64,000 nt of DNA from Paroedura picta. Its lineage: Eukaryota > Chordata > Lepidosauria > Squamata > Gekkonidae. Location of the stretch: assembly GCF_049243985.1 (NCBI RefSeq), contig NC_135384.1:12706501-12770500 (forward strand). Direction: 5' to 3'. Position numbers and translations under genes: made by a program. The notes under the pieces are model-generated. The model saw nothing but the letters and a program-made list of their open reading frames with translations, was not told the origin of the DNA and did no database searches. Of the stretch, positions 42,801 to 53,789 are shown one piece after another (position 1 is the stretch's first letter; the number at the start of each line of letters is the position of its first letter).

Positions 42801-45800
42801 TTTGAGAGTGTGTAATAGATCAGGGGTAGTCAACCTGTGGTCCTCCAGATGTTCATGGACTACAATTCCCATGAGCCCCTGCCAGCAAACTACAAGTTGA
42901 CTACCCCTGTGATAGATAACATTGACCTTTGTATGGAGTATGTTCATCTGGGATTTAAGTTGGCAGGAAACCTCAAGTATTGGTACAGCTCCTGCCAAGA
43001 GTCCAACTTGACTTGTTTGAGGACAATTTTCATGCAGTAGGGCAGCGTCAGCTACAAGGTGGAAGCTTTATTGGCAACTTTTCTCATCTGATAATATTAT
43101 GGAAAACTTCATGGTTACCAGATCTGGTTTCATTTGGTACATGGTTCGAGTTGGCAGCTAATTGCTGAGATTTTTAGGGGAAGGTTCATCCAAACTTATG
43201 TCAGAGGAAAGGTGCAACACCCAAGAAATCAATTCAAATTGGGGAGGAGCTGTGACTTGTAGGCAGAGCACCTTCTTGGCATGCTATTCAGTGCCAGGCA
43301 TCTCTGGTTGGAAGGACCAGGTAGTACTTGATGTTGAAAACCTCTGGCTAGGACCCTGATAGACTTATGGTTTGATTTTGTCTATAGCAGGCTTTCAACT
43401 TTTTACCATTGAGAAACCCCTGAAACATTCTTCAGGCCTCTAGAAACAACAGAAGTGGCACAATAGTGCAGAATATAGTAGGGAAGCATAGCTGTATACA
43501 CACCCACTCAGGGCCCCTCCCCTTCCAACCCTTTTCCAAGCCTATCATTGGCTATTTTGGGAGAGGAGGCAGGTCAATATGATTTTATATGGTCATATCA
43601 CTCGATAAATGTTTAACAGATTAAAAAATATTTTAAAAGTATTAAATATTAATTCACTCCCACCCATTTGGGAAACTCTTCCAAGGCTGTCAAGAAACTA
43701 CAGCATTACTTTTTGTGCCCCCAGGTGTGTGTCTTATTCTGCTATTTGTACAGAACTGGGAAAATATTTTTTGGAAACTAAGGCCTGGACCATAACCTTT
43801 AAATACTATCTTAAATTATACTTTAGAGTTGAACAGGAATGTTTAATTTTCATTGAAAAAATTACTCTCAATGTGGCTCTTGGTTTGTTGGTACTGAAGT
43901 AAAAATCTCTCAAATTGGACTATTGATATATTCTTTTCCAATTTCTAATTAATAATCCATCTTGGAATTCCCAAAACTGTTTCCCTCTCAACATCAGATA
44001 TGTTCATTACTTCCATAATCTTATTACTTCCATAATCTAGAGACCCCTTTCCATTGTAGAACTTTTATGCTGGCCAGGATGAAAGTTCTCCCCTCAAAGG
44101 TGATAGTCAAGAGATATCAGCAGCTCTGTTTCAGATCTGTAAACTCACTGGATACAACTCAGCATATTATAGATTACCAGGTTCATGAAAATGGTTACCC
44201 CACAGAGAACTCAATTTCCCTGTATTAAAAAAGCATCATCTATTATATGACCATTCCCCTGAGATTTCAGCCAAGGTCACTAAATGTTTTGTTAAAATAC
44301 TTCTAGTCAGTAATAAGCTCTTTTAGTGTATTACAGTTATATTGGTTTTGCTTGTTGTCTATTCATATTTTCTCTTGCTTTGACCTTCTGCCAAATATAC
44401 TTTGTAATATTCTGGAATGCCAATAAAGGTGAATGAAGGATGTTGATACTGGTTTGTGTCCACAAAGGCTAAACTTTGCATCATAAGGAAATTGTGACTT
44501 ACGTGCCATGGATGAGCATTTAGAAGATTCCATTTCTCTCCACCCAAGGTTGTTTTTTCTGGTGTTCTTAATGAGAACATGGAGTGGATGGCATGTGCTA
44601 CAGCATAGACAGCATTATAGATGCTGTAGCTCTGAGTGTACAATATAATTTCAGGTCCCATTCTATGCTTCTCCTTTCCTGTACATATTATTTGGGTGAG
44701 ATGACATGAACAATACTTAGGGATACAACAGCGATGCATTCCAAACCAGTAAAACTGGATGCGATACATTTTTGAGTGGAAAGGATTCAGGTTCTCCAAA
44801 AAGTTGTAGAATACTTGCATTACCTTGATGTGGATTGAGAAGCACAATGTGCCATTGAACGATTTTGCTGGCCATAAACCTTCTTTAATAGTCGATGTGA
44901 TTTCCAACTGAGTGGTTGTGATCCAAACTCTCTCGAAATTATCCCCTGAATTCCTTTCCAAATGCTCTAGAAATACTGATAAAACCAGCATAAACTGACT
45001 GTCTCCATGGACAATGACCACATTGATCTTGTTTGTCCTGAGATCAGATACCACTCTACGCATTTCTATATAGTGCTGGTTTTCTCTGTAATTCCACTGA
45101 GTTGAAATCATGTGTGTCAATGCCATGCAAATATTACTCTGGAGGAGCCTTGGTCTCAGGGTTCGAAGAAATCTTTCTCCAGTGTCATCATCAGTTGTGA
45201 TGAGGCCAATCCAATTCCATGCAAAATGATTCAGTAGGTGAACGATCCCTTCCTGCTGAAGGTTATCATTTGGAGCCATCCGGAAGAACTGAGGGAACTG
45301 AGTTTTATCGCTCAGTGCTGGGTCGAAGGATCCATAACCGAGCTGATCAGGGCGGGTGAGTGAGTGAGAAAAAACATTTTTAAGTTTAGTAAATTCCCTT
45401 CTTTCTCTTATAATAAGAATTGTCTTCTTACGCTTAAAGACTTCATTTCTCCTAACTTGTAAATTGAATCTGATCATTTGAGAGGGAGCTGTTGTCTAGG
45501 TACACAGGATAAATTGATTTGTCCCATGTGGTTGGAATAGTTATTGGTAATTTATCCATAGGCAGTATTAAATTTGGCTTCAGGGGAGAAGCACAGTCTG
45601 GAATTACATGGGTGATTAGAATTGTGGCTGTGCCATTTGAAGGAAACCAATTAAAAAATAGACCTTTACTTGGGCAGATTTGTTTGTCACATTTATGTTC
45701 TTCATTTTAAATTGTGTGTTTTCTTATTGCATTGATTCCTATAATCCGGCTTTGTTATTCTTTGTCTCTCCTTTTATTTTCATAGAGTTAGAGAGAGGGT

Positions 45801-48800
45801 GTGTGTTGTGCTTTGATTATTATATCCAGAGGAGTCCCAAAGTGGCTCACAGTCCCCTCTCCTTCTCCCCAACACATACACCCTGTGAGGTAGGTTGTGC
45901 TGAGAACTCTGAGAGAACTATCAGTTTATATCTGATCCAATTCCCATCCCATATCTTTTGAGATCAGTATCACCTCACACATGTATTCAATCCAAGGATT
46001 TGATCATAAAGTCAACACTTCCCCCTAGTAACAGTTATCTACGCCCCTTTAAGGAATTCATTTTTTGTGGAAACTCCACATAGGTACACAACCACCCTCA
46101 CAGAGTTTATTAACAAACATTACAGTAAAAAATGAAAACAATAATTGTTCATATTTTCTGTTTAGACATAAATGATAATAAGAAAGTGCCCAGACTTGAT
46201 GTGATCTCAATTTATTGTGACTTCTTCCTAGAAGAATTCCAAAAATCAGGATTTTCCAGGAGGACACTGAGTTATGCCTATGTACATACCCTGAGAGACC
46301 TGGAGGAATGGGATTTGATGGTGATCTACAGTAGGAATGTATCTATCGGACCATTTATGCATCGGTATTCTTGTTGATGACTTGGTAAAATGCAATGTGG
46401 ATCGTATTCCTTTTAAGTGGATTGATAATTGGTTGACAGATTACATCCAAAGGATGCTTGTTAATGGTCCGGCATCCTCATGGAGAGGAGTGGAGGGCCT
46501 TATGGATCTGTGTTGTTCCACATATTCTTAAATCATTTGGATGAAGAAATAGAGGGGGTACTTATTAAATTTTCATGTGATACTAAACTGGGAGGGGTAA
46601 GAAACATAGTGGAAGTCAGCATCAGGATACAGGATAATCTTGACAGGTCGGAAAACTGGGCTAAAATGAAATTAAATGGTGATAAATGTAAATTTCTTCA
46701 TATAGGTAGGATCATTACAGGATGTGGGAAACTTGTCTAGGCAGTAGTATGTGCAAAAAGCATCTAGTATGTGCAAAAAGCATCTAGTAGACCATATACC
46801 GGACATGAGTCAGCAGTATGACTTGGTGGCTAAAAAGGCAAATGGAATTTTGGGGTATATCAAAGGAAGTATAATGTCCAGATCACATTAAATTATGGTA
46901 CCGCTTTACTCTGCTCTGGTTAGACCCTTACTTAGTGTACTGTCATCAGTTCTGAGCACTGCAATTGAAGAAGGATGTAGAGAAAATGGAGCACATCCAA
47001 AGGAGGGCAATGAAAATGGTGAGAGGTTTGGAGACCAAGATGTATGAGGAAAGGTTGAGGCAACTTGCGCTGTTTGGTTGGGGGAGAAGACAACTGATAT
47101 GATAGCCATCTTTAAGTACTTGAGGAGCTTTCACATAGAGGATAGAGCAGAGTTGTTTTCTGTTGACCCAGAGGGTCAGACCAGAACCAATGTGTTGCAA
47201 TTAATTCAAAAGAAATTTTGGCTAAACATGTCAGAATACTGAGCTTCGGACATTTGTTTTGATTCTGTTTGATGTGTAGATCTAGCTGGATGTTTACATC
47301 CAGAGAGTTTATGGCACTCAGCATCCTTCTCTTCCTTCTCCCTTTCACACCTTCTCCTCCAACCATCTTTCCTGTTTCTGAAATACAGTGCCATGGTCTC
47401 AAGCAGCCCATTGTCTCCATGGTCTGTTCCTTTTGAAGATCTGCCATGTTTCTTGGATTCTCACAGGAGGTGTGTAGGAGAGTGGTTATGTGCTGTGCTT
47501 GTTCTATTGTACCCCAGATCTAACCAGGTCCTTGTCAGGTTAACTTTCTTGCTTTAAAATAAATACTTCTAGTGCACCAAGTCAACAACTGTGTTTTCTG
47601 GACAACTGAAGAGACCTGACAATCTGGGAGAAGTTCTTGATGGTAAGAAAGGTTCCTCAGTGGAACAAGCTTCCTTGGGAGGATGTGAGTTCTCTTTCTT
47701 TGGAAGTCTTAAAGCAGAATCTAGATAGCCATATTACTGAAATGCTGTTTCTTTGATTAGGCAGATTGTAAGTGGTTGGACAGAAGGGATTGTATTGGTA
47801 CTTAGCTCATGTGTCCCTTTCTTGTATGCCCAGGGAAATGCCACTTTCCACATCAGGATTTCATCAGATTGAAGGGAGGTGAGTAGTGGGTTACCTCAGG
47901 GCTCGGAGCTCAGTCCGGTACTTTTTAACATATTTATTAATGATCTAGAAGAGGTGGTGGGAGGGACTACTCATCAAGTTTGCAGATGACACAAAATTGG
48001 GAGGACTGGCAAATACTCCAGAAGAAAGAGACAGAGTTCAACGAGATCTGAACACAATGGAAAAATGGGCAAATGAGAACAAGATGCAATTTAATAAAGA
48101 TAAGTGTAAAGTTCTGCATCTGGGTCAGAAAAATGAAAAACATACCTACTGGATGGGGAATACACTTCTAGATAACACTGTGTGTGGACAAGACCTTGGG
48201 GTACATGTGGATTGTAAACTAAACATGAGCAGGCAGTGTGATGCAGCGGTAAAAGAGGCAAATGCCATTTTGGGCTGTATCAACAGGGGCATCACATCAC
48301 AATCACAAGCTGTCATAGTCCCATTGTATATGACACTGGTCAGACCACGACTGGAGTACTGTGTGCAGTTCTGGAGGCTTCACTTCAAGAAGGACGTAGA
48401 TAAAATTGAAAGGGTACAGAGGAGAGCGACGAGGATGATCTAGGGCCAAGGGACCAAGTCCTATGAAGATAGGTTGAGGGACTTGGGAATGTTCAGCCTG
48501 GAGAAAAGGTGGTTGAGAGGGGACATGATAGCCCTCTTTAAGTATTTGAAAGGTTGTCATTTGGAGGAGGGCAGGATGCTTTTCCCATTGGCTGCAGAGG
48601 AAAGGACACGCAGTAATGGGTTTAAACTACAATGATATAGGCTAGATATCAGAAAAAAAAATTTCACAGTCAGAGTAGTTCAGCAGTGTAATAGGATGCC
48701 TAAGGAGGTGGTGAGCTCCCCCTCACTGGCAGTCTTCAAGCAAAGGTTGGATACACACTTTTGTTGGATGCTTTAGGATGCTTTGGGCTGATCCTGCGTT

Positions 48801-51048
48801 GAGCAGGGGGTTGGACTAGATGGCCTGTATGGCCCCTTCCAACTCTATGATTCTATGATTCTATCAGAAGGTGAATTTCTTCCAGGCCAGACTGGCCATC
48901 TGGACATGGAATTGGGGTCAAAGCGGTGAGCAGATAGTTGTGAATTTCCTCCATTCTTTAGGGGGTTGGACTAGATGACACTGGAGTTACCTTCCAACTC
49001 TATGATTCTATGTATGAGTCCTCATACCTGTGGGATCTTGTAGGCCATGGAAATCCTTGACATCTCAATCGAAATTTGTGAGTGGCTACCCCCAATGATA
49101 GCCATCACCTTCCTTGTCCTACCACAATGGTAGTTAGGGGGAAAATCTTTTCTTCTGGAGAGGAGGCTCAGAGTGTTCCAGTAGGACTCCGTTGGAAGGA
49201 AATTGTTGTCATAGATCTCCAACCTCAGAGTATGGTTGAATAAAAGGTTTGAATTTTGGTTGATCTCATTTTCAGCAAAAGTAAAGGCAAGAACATGCAG
49301 GTAGTTGTTCAACCATATTCTGGAATGAGAATAGCATGACATCTTACAGAAACCTCATTGGCTTCCATAATAGATGAAAAGTGGGGTGATATTCAAAGAT
49401 GAATGAATTAATGGTCATTTTCCATCTTTTAATTCATATTCTTCTGACTAATGTCTCGAACAATGACATCAGGAATAAGATAATTACCAGATCCAAAAAC
49501 AGTTAATGATACAGGTATACCCATAATACCATAACTGATCTTGGACATCAGCAAACACAATAGCAATACTAAATATCACTAGACATACAAAAACTAACAC
49601 AGCAATAGCATAATCCCCAATTTCTATATACAAAAATAGCCTGTTCTCATCATAATCAATTATGGCTATCCATTAAGAAACAATGATACAGCAACTATGG
49701 AAGGAGAGCAATGAGGAGAAGATAGCAAACCTTGCCCAAACCCATGTTTTTCCTCTGGTTATCATTCCTTCCCTCTGTCATGGGCTTTAGGCTTTGCTGC
49801 CAATTGCGAGACAGGAGAGCAGTTTCCAGCAGACAAAGAACACACACACACATGTATGGATAGATTTTTCCATAAACAGGGCCACAGCTTTTATTGTTAT
49901 ACACATTGAGTGTGAGCACACTGAAGGTGAGGGGGTGGATCCAGACCTGCCCTCCCCATGCTGCAACCAGCAGATCCATAGGGAGGTAAAACCCATCAGC
50001 AGGCCCACCCATGGGGACCAAGCTCCCCCTAACCATCGGCCAAACTCCCCCCAACCATCAGGCCTGCTGGACCCTGGGAAGGTAAAGCATAGGAAAGCGC
50101 CATGGGCATCAACCTCTATTAGAGCTTTCCCAGCCACCTCGCCATCTGAGACCATCAATACCCCACCCGGGAAGCCAGCAACCAAGCACATGGACAGCCT
50201 CTTAAGAAGGCTCCCACAAACGGGCAGAACCTGGCCCCCGGGCACAGGATCTGGCCAAAAGGATATGCCCCTACCATAAACCGCCAGCTGTGACAAGGTA
50301 TAGTAAGGCAAACAAAATGAGAACAGCAATATGGAAGCATATTAAACAGGGTGGGAGGGTGGGAAGCCCCGGGGGCGGCAAGAGCAGAGCGCAGCAGAAG
50401 AGACCTTGTGACTGCCCTGGCCTCCATTTATGCTCACTGCAAAGTGCCTGCCCACCCCAAATTACACAGCTCCTCACGAGGAGCCACACACATAAGTAAG
50501 GGGAAAGCTGCTGTGTTCTTGTGTTTGCCTGCACTCCTCCACCAGCCACAATGAGAGCACGTGCTGAGAGCAGGGGCTGCTCTTGGCTTCAGTAAGGAAC
50601 CATCACCCTGTAGATAATACCTTATTCAACCTGAGTCAATGCCATCTTTCTCTCAAATGATTTGCCCTGCTCTTGGGGACTCCAGCCTGCCCTGACTCCA
50701 AAGCAAGATGAGGCTCCCCCTCAAAAGTATGGGGGTACAAATGCTTTCTATCTCCAAGAGAATGCTGTGAACCAGAATCAGTGGACCAGCATCAGAACGA
50801 CCATGTTCCCCATAAGATAAATGATGATCTACTTACTTGTCTGTTCGGAAATACGGCCGTACGGTAAAGTTCAAGAATTGTACCCAAATATGCTCAAAGG
50901 ATACAAAAGCGCCGATGATAACGTCAGCCCTGGAGCTTTCAGTAGTCTGAGGTTCTTGCGGCCAGTTGCAATAAATGTCAAACTCCCTGCTGTAAACAGG
51001 CGTGAACTGGAGGAGGAGGAGCAGGTGACGGCCAAGGAGTCCCAGCAT
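38978..51048 (-). CDS. V2R gene C: complete vomeronasal type-2 receptor, 6 exons
   Basis: Complete V2R gene on the minus strand. Exons: 50837-51048, 49028-49319, 44503-45342, 42546-42773, 40958-41084 and 38978-39891. They join to 2,613 bp, one open frame of 870 codons plus stop. Exon lengths 2-5 equal those of gene B exactly (292, 840, 228, 127), and phases are identical. Parts in order: signal peptide, Venus-flytrap domain (to ~residue 524), cysteine-rich linker, seven helices, tail NKTKNKLK. All splice sites are GT..AG. Introns align with those of gene B, so B and C are recent tandem paralogues, each with its own insertions. Exon 3 ends HPWH where A and B have HPWQ/QPWQ. Expected role: membrane receptor for chemosignals in the vomeronasal organ. 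Appears intact. Confidence 0.93.
39892..40957. other. V2R gene C intron 5
   Basis: 1.07 kb, collinear with intron 5 of gene B. No inserted element seen. Confidence 0.65.
40958..41084 (-). CDS. V2R gene C exon 5 (cysteine-rich linker)
   Basis: 127 bp: [42 protein letters not shown], and a split Asp codon completed in exon 6. Acceptor ATTAG, donor GTAAGT. Confidence 0.9.
41269..41621. mobile_element. Retroposed element with 14-bp target duplication, itself interrupted
   Basis: Flanked by perfect 14-bp repeats ATATCCCCAGAAGT (41,255-41,268 and 41,622-41,635). The site in gene B intron 4 is empty. It contains the recurrent motif CCCGACGCGTTTCACCTACA. Family not recognised. A Bov-B piece is nested inside. 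Confidence 0.8.
41349..41438 (-). mobile_element. Short Bov-B LINE end, nested, with 11-bp target duplication
   Basis: GTTGTTGTTGTTGTTGGGTG, then CAAAGTCATGTCCGACCCAT and CGCAACCCCATGG. Perfect 11-bp repeats CATCTCTCTTC lie on both sides (41,338-41,348 and 41,439-41,449). It is a strongly 5'-truncated copy whose (CAA)n tail is on the minus strand. Confidence 0.85.
42546..42773 (-). CDS. V2R gene C exon 4
   Basis: 228 bp: [38 protein letters not shown] and [19 protein letters not shown], ending VWNPKFKQ. Acceptor TTTAG, donor GTATG. Confidence 0.9.
42821..42909. mobile_element. hAT MITE, 89 bp, internally deleted
   Basis: Ends CAGGGGTAGTCAACCTGTGG and GTTGACTACCCCTG are inverted. 8-bp flanks are TAATAGAT and TGATAGAT. 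The site in gene B (12,640) is empty. Same family as the full palindrome at 60,150, with most of the second half missing. Confidence 0.88.
43245..43400 (+). mobile_element. Old tRNA-derived SINE (counterpart of 12,968)
   Basis: GGAGCTGTGACTTGTAGGCA, GAGCACCTTCTTGGCATGC and GACCCTGATAGACTTATGG. Present in both genes, so older than the B/C duplication. Confidence 0.6.
44503..45342 (-). CDS. V2R gene C exon 3
   Basis: 840 bp: [56 protein letters not shown] and [14 protein letters not shown], ending NAHPWH before GTAAGT. Acceptor CAG. The open frame runs on upstream into the intron, but the start matches that in genes A and B. Confidence 0.93.
45800..45925 (-). mobile_element. CORE-SINE 3' half
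   Basis: The minus strand reads CTCTCAGAGTTCTCAGCACA, CCTCACAGGGTGTATGTGTT and GAGCCACTTTGGGACTCCTC, similar to the other CORE-SINE copies. Confidence 0.6.
46370..47240 (+). mobile_element. CR1 LINE fragment (older)
   Basis: The polymerase region is broken across frames: [30 protein letters not shown] and [15 protein letters not shown], then [11 protein letters not shown]-type remnants up to GGCTAAACATG. Clearly older than its neighbour at 47,877. Confidence 0.75.
47877..48866 (+). mobile_element. CR1 LINE fragment (younger)
   Basis: About 1 kb of ORF2 end and 3' UTR. The frame 47,997-48,443 reads [40 protein letters not shown] and [15 protein letters not shown] before a stop. The 3' UTR has CTCACTGGCAGTCTTCAAGC and ends ATTCTATGATTCTAT. 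It lies inside the older repeat relic, and gene B has no counterpart. Confidence 0.88.
49028..49319 (-). CDS. V2R gene C exon 2
   Basis: 292 bp: [53 protein letters not shown] and MAYKIPQ. Acceptor TTCCAG, donor GTATG. Confidence 0.92.
49320..50836. other. V2R gene C intron 1
   Basis: 1.5 kb. Holds a G-poor AT-rich patch (49,441-49,690) and an LTR-like element (~49,777-50,583), neither of which gene B has. Confidence 0.6.
49777..50583 (-). mobile_element. LTR-like element (possible solo LTR), non-coding
   Basis: About 800 bp absent from gene B intron 1. Read on the minus strand it has a GCATAAATGGAGGCC TATA-like site and an AACAATAAAAGCTGTGGCCC polyadenylation region, and it ends in CCCATGACA. 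No internal genes seen. A second member is at ~58,440-59,112. The family is not recognised; it could also be another kind of non-coding repeat. Degraded and old. Confidence 0.4.
50837..51048 (-). CDS. V2R gene C exon 1 (signal peptide)
   Basis: [20 protein letters not shown] signal peptide, then [20 protein letters not shown] and [20 protein letters not shown]. Donor GTAAGT, phase 2. Confidence 0.88.
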
Positions 51049-52106
51049 CTGTGCGTCCCAATTTCGTCCACAGTTCCTGCTCTCATTTTCAAGCTGAGCT
51101 TTTCAACAGAATGACGAGCACCATCACACGCACAAACATGAATGTGGAGCAGGTGTGTGGCTAAGCGCATGGAGTGAAGTTTACGAGGGCTGTTTTTGCC
51201 CAGCAGGTAGCAAGTTGCCTCTTGTTTCCCAAGGGATTCTCACAAGGCTGCAAGTTGAATTATACTGAACTAGATAATTATAGTAGGGTTGACTGCTATT
51301 TGATAAATATCTCCTCCCATGATATTCTTCTCATGCTGTTAACTCTGCCTTTTTTGAACTTTTGTCCATGGAGACAACTTTTGAGGCAAACTGGGAACGA
51401 TGCTAGCATACTACACCTCTCTGCCAAATTTTAAAAAAAATATAGTAAAAAATAGTTCACTCCCATCCACTTGGGAAACCCTTCCAGGACTGTCAAAACA
51501 CCCCAGGCTTACATGAAATGCTGGTTAAGAAAGCCTGCCCAAAAGGTAAAACAAAAATACTGACCTCACTTGTCAGGCTGACATCAAAACAGGTTGACTT
51601 GAAGTGAGAGGGTCTCAACCAGCAAAGGTTGCAATGTTCCTTCTCGCCCCCTCCAGGACCATCATTGTTCACTTCAGGAATGGCCACATGGGGCTGGAGG
51701 ATCTTATCTTAATAATAATTAAAAAAGGAATCTCACACACACACTGTGGCATACCTTGGGAGGGAGGGTTCTGCAGCATACGTGTACTGCAGCACACCGG
51801 TTGGGAATCCCTGTGACGACTCATGCACACAACAGAGCTTGTTTATTCCTGGTAGGTCTTATTCAGTTGCAGCCCTGTCTGACTCTGAGGAAGAGGCAGG
51901 TATAAGAATCTTCCCAGGACCAGCCCTGAGCTTTAGGTACTGCCAACAGACTCAGACTCAGAAGAACCAGAACTGTCTAGGGAACCAAGCCCAGAACCTG
52001 AACCACAACCAGGTACACCTTTGAATAGCAACCTTATTGAAGAAGCCCTAGATGGAGCTGGCTCCTCACCCTTGTTTCCTGAGCCTGAGAACCATGACTT
52101 TGCCTC

Positions 52107-52163
52107 ATTCATTCATTCATTCATTCATTCATTCATTCATTCATTCATTCATTCATTCATTCC
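52107..52163. repeat. (ATTC)n microsatellite
   Basis: About 14 tetranucleotide units, followed by CGCCACTCCCCAAAGGCTCG, a LINE/SINE-like 3' end read backwards. Confidence 0.95.
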
Positions 52164-52342
52164 GCCACTCCCCAAAGGCTCGTGGTGGGTTACAGAGTCA
52201 GATAAAAGATCCAAAAACCCCATTGAAGCCCCTGACACAAAACCATAAAATACAACTATATCAAATTATCCAATAAAATGCAGCAAAAACATTGTCCCAT
52301 CCCTAGCAATCCCCAGCAATACCTCTGGGGAGGGGGAGGAAA

Positions 52343-52575
52343 AGAAACAAAGAAATCAAGACAGCCTTATTGAAGTTGTTCACTATGGTGCATTTTTACC
52401 TTTTCAAAAATTTTCAAGTGAAAAATATATTCTCAAATAAAGAAAATCTACCAGCTCTTTTAAATATGGGTTTTCACACATGCATATATTTGATAGCTGT
52501 GTTAACCATCGTATTTGCTTTGCTAGGCCAATACTATACTGGTCTCAATATTTATTACTGTGTAGCACTAGAATG
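52343..52575 (+). pseudogene. OR14-like relic: last codons plus 3' flank
   Basis: AGAAACAAAGAAATCAAGAC..TTGAAGTTGTTCACTATGGTGC matches the last ~17 codons of OR-4 (RNKEIK.ALLKLF.MVHF). The following ~170 bp match the 3' flank of OR-4 at ~57,560-57,715 (ATTTGCTTTGCTAGGCCAAT..ACTGGTCTCAATATTTATTA). The remainder of the gene is gone. Confidence 0.8.
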
Positions 52576-53572
52576 AAACCCATATTCAGAGCAAATGTCC
52601 ATATGTAGGAGACTCATTTTCTTAGATGACACCCTCATCTTCATAATTCCCATTAAGGTTAAGATCCTCTAATTCATAACCCTTCAGCTCCCCCTTGGTG
52701 CCAGTTTTGATGCAAAATCAAGTAGGTGCATCCTCCCCTCTTGTGTACAACCTGTTAGCCATTCCTGTTGGTATCTCTGGTCTTCAAGGTCAATGGAAAG
52801 GTGGGATGTTTTCATAGCATCCAATGGCCAGGAGGCCAGAAAGCCTGGAGTACTAAATGAGCTAAATTCATGCCTATACAGATCAATAGCAATAGACCAA
52901 AGGCTGATACATTAAATTATAGAAAGGCTTAAAGGTTGCAAATGAAGATATCCCTTCTAGCATGATTAACATTTAGACCTCCCAAGAACTGCATCCCCTC
53001 CCCCTCCCAAAAAAAAATCACCCATGTGTGGGTTTGTCAGGATATCATTTTTGGAACTCTCAGACAAGCCTGGGACCTCTCACAAGAGCTGCATTCATCC
53101 ATTCACTCTCACCCTTTGGGAACTTCTTCCAGTTCACCAAATACTGCAATCTTCCCCTATTGAGGTGAGAGTCCAAGATCTTTTCCACATGTTGTAGTTT
53201 ATGTGCTCATTGGCAAACACAGGAATGGGTTCCTTGGGAGTGAGATGTCAACAATCAGGAGGCAGGGCTGTTGTGGAAGAAAGGGTGTGCATTCCTGTGA
53301 GTTTTTGGTGGTATAATTTCAACAGTCACAGAATTAACCAATTGGGTCATGGAGAAGGACCCCACCAATCTTTACCCCAGTTTGGCATTTCTAATTGTGG
53401 TTACAATTTAGTATTGTCAGGATTGGGGAAAGATATGTGGGGTCCTTCTCCATGACCTGGTTGGTTAATCACAAGGGAATGGGAACAACAATTTATCTCA
53501 AAGGCTCCCTCCACACATTGTTAGACATCTTTGCACTATAGCACTCAATGGGATTGCCTTGTCCACTTAGGA

Positions 53573-53789
53573 TAAGGTGACCAGATTTTAACATTGGTAA
53601 ATCAGGACACCATTAACTGGGGGGGGGGGGTCTTGATTAAAAATTTGGTCTATATGGGGCAACAAAAATTTTCATACAATGCATGGAATGCAAAATAGTA
53701 TTGTAATATATATATATTAATTTCAACATAAGTAATTTGCCAGGTGCCCCGAGATGTCCCTCCAAAAGTGGGACAATCTGGTCACCTTA
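53573..53789. mobile_element. hAT-type MITE, 217 bp, second copy
   Basis: Same TAAGGTGACC / GGTCACCTTA terminal inverted repeats and similar length as the element at 11,699, in opposite orientation. 8-bp flanks ACTTAGGA and ATTTAGGA differ by one base. Confidence 0.87.

Larger units (their letters stand above)
42774..44502. other. V2R gene C intron 3
   Basis: 1.73 kb, collinear with intron 3 of gene B. Adds the hAT MITE at 42,821. Shares the tRNA-SINE (~43,245-43,400) and LINE 3' end (~43,900-44,432). Confidence 0.65.
45343..49027. other. V2R gene C intron 2, enlarged by CR1 insertions
   Basis: 3.7 kb, against 1.5 kb in gene B. Contains a CORE-SINE piece (minus, 45,800-45,925), an older CR1 (46,370-47,240), a CR1 tail relic (47,635-47,730) and a younger CR1 (47,877-48,866). 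The 47,240-47,620 stretch separates CR1-like pieces and is unclassified. Confidence 0.7.

Noticed and set aside
47997-48443. 148-codon ORF in V2R gene C intron 2
   Set aside because: CR1 ORF2 fragment; it ends in an internal stop and continues out of frame into the CR1 3' end.
49787-50329. 180-codon minus-strand ORF in intron 1 of gene C
   Set aside because: Lies entirely in a non-coding repeat that recurs at 58.4 kb. The overlapping frames are equally open and show no domain.
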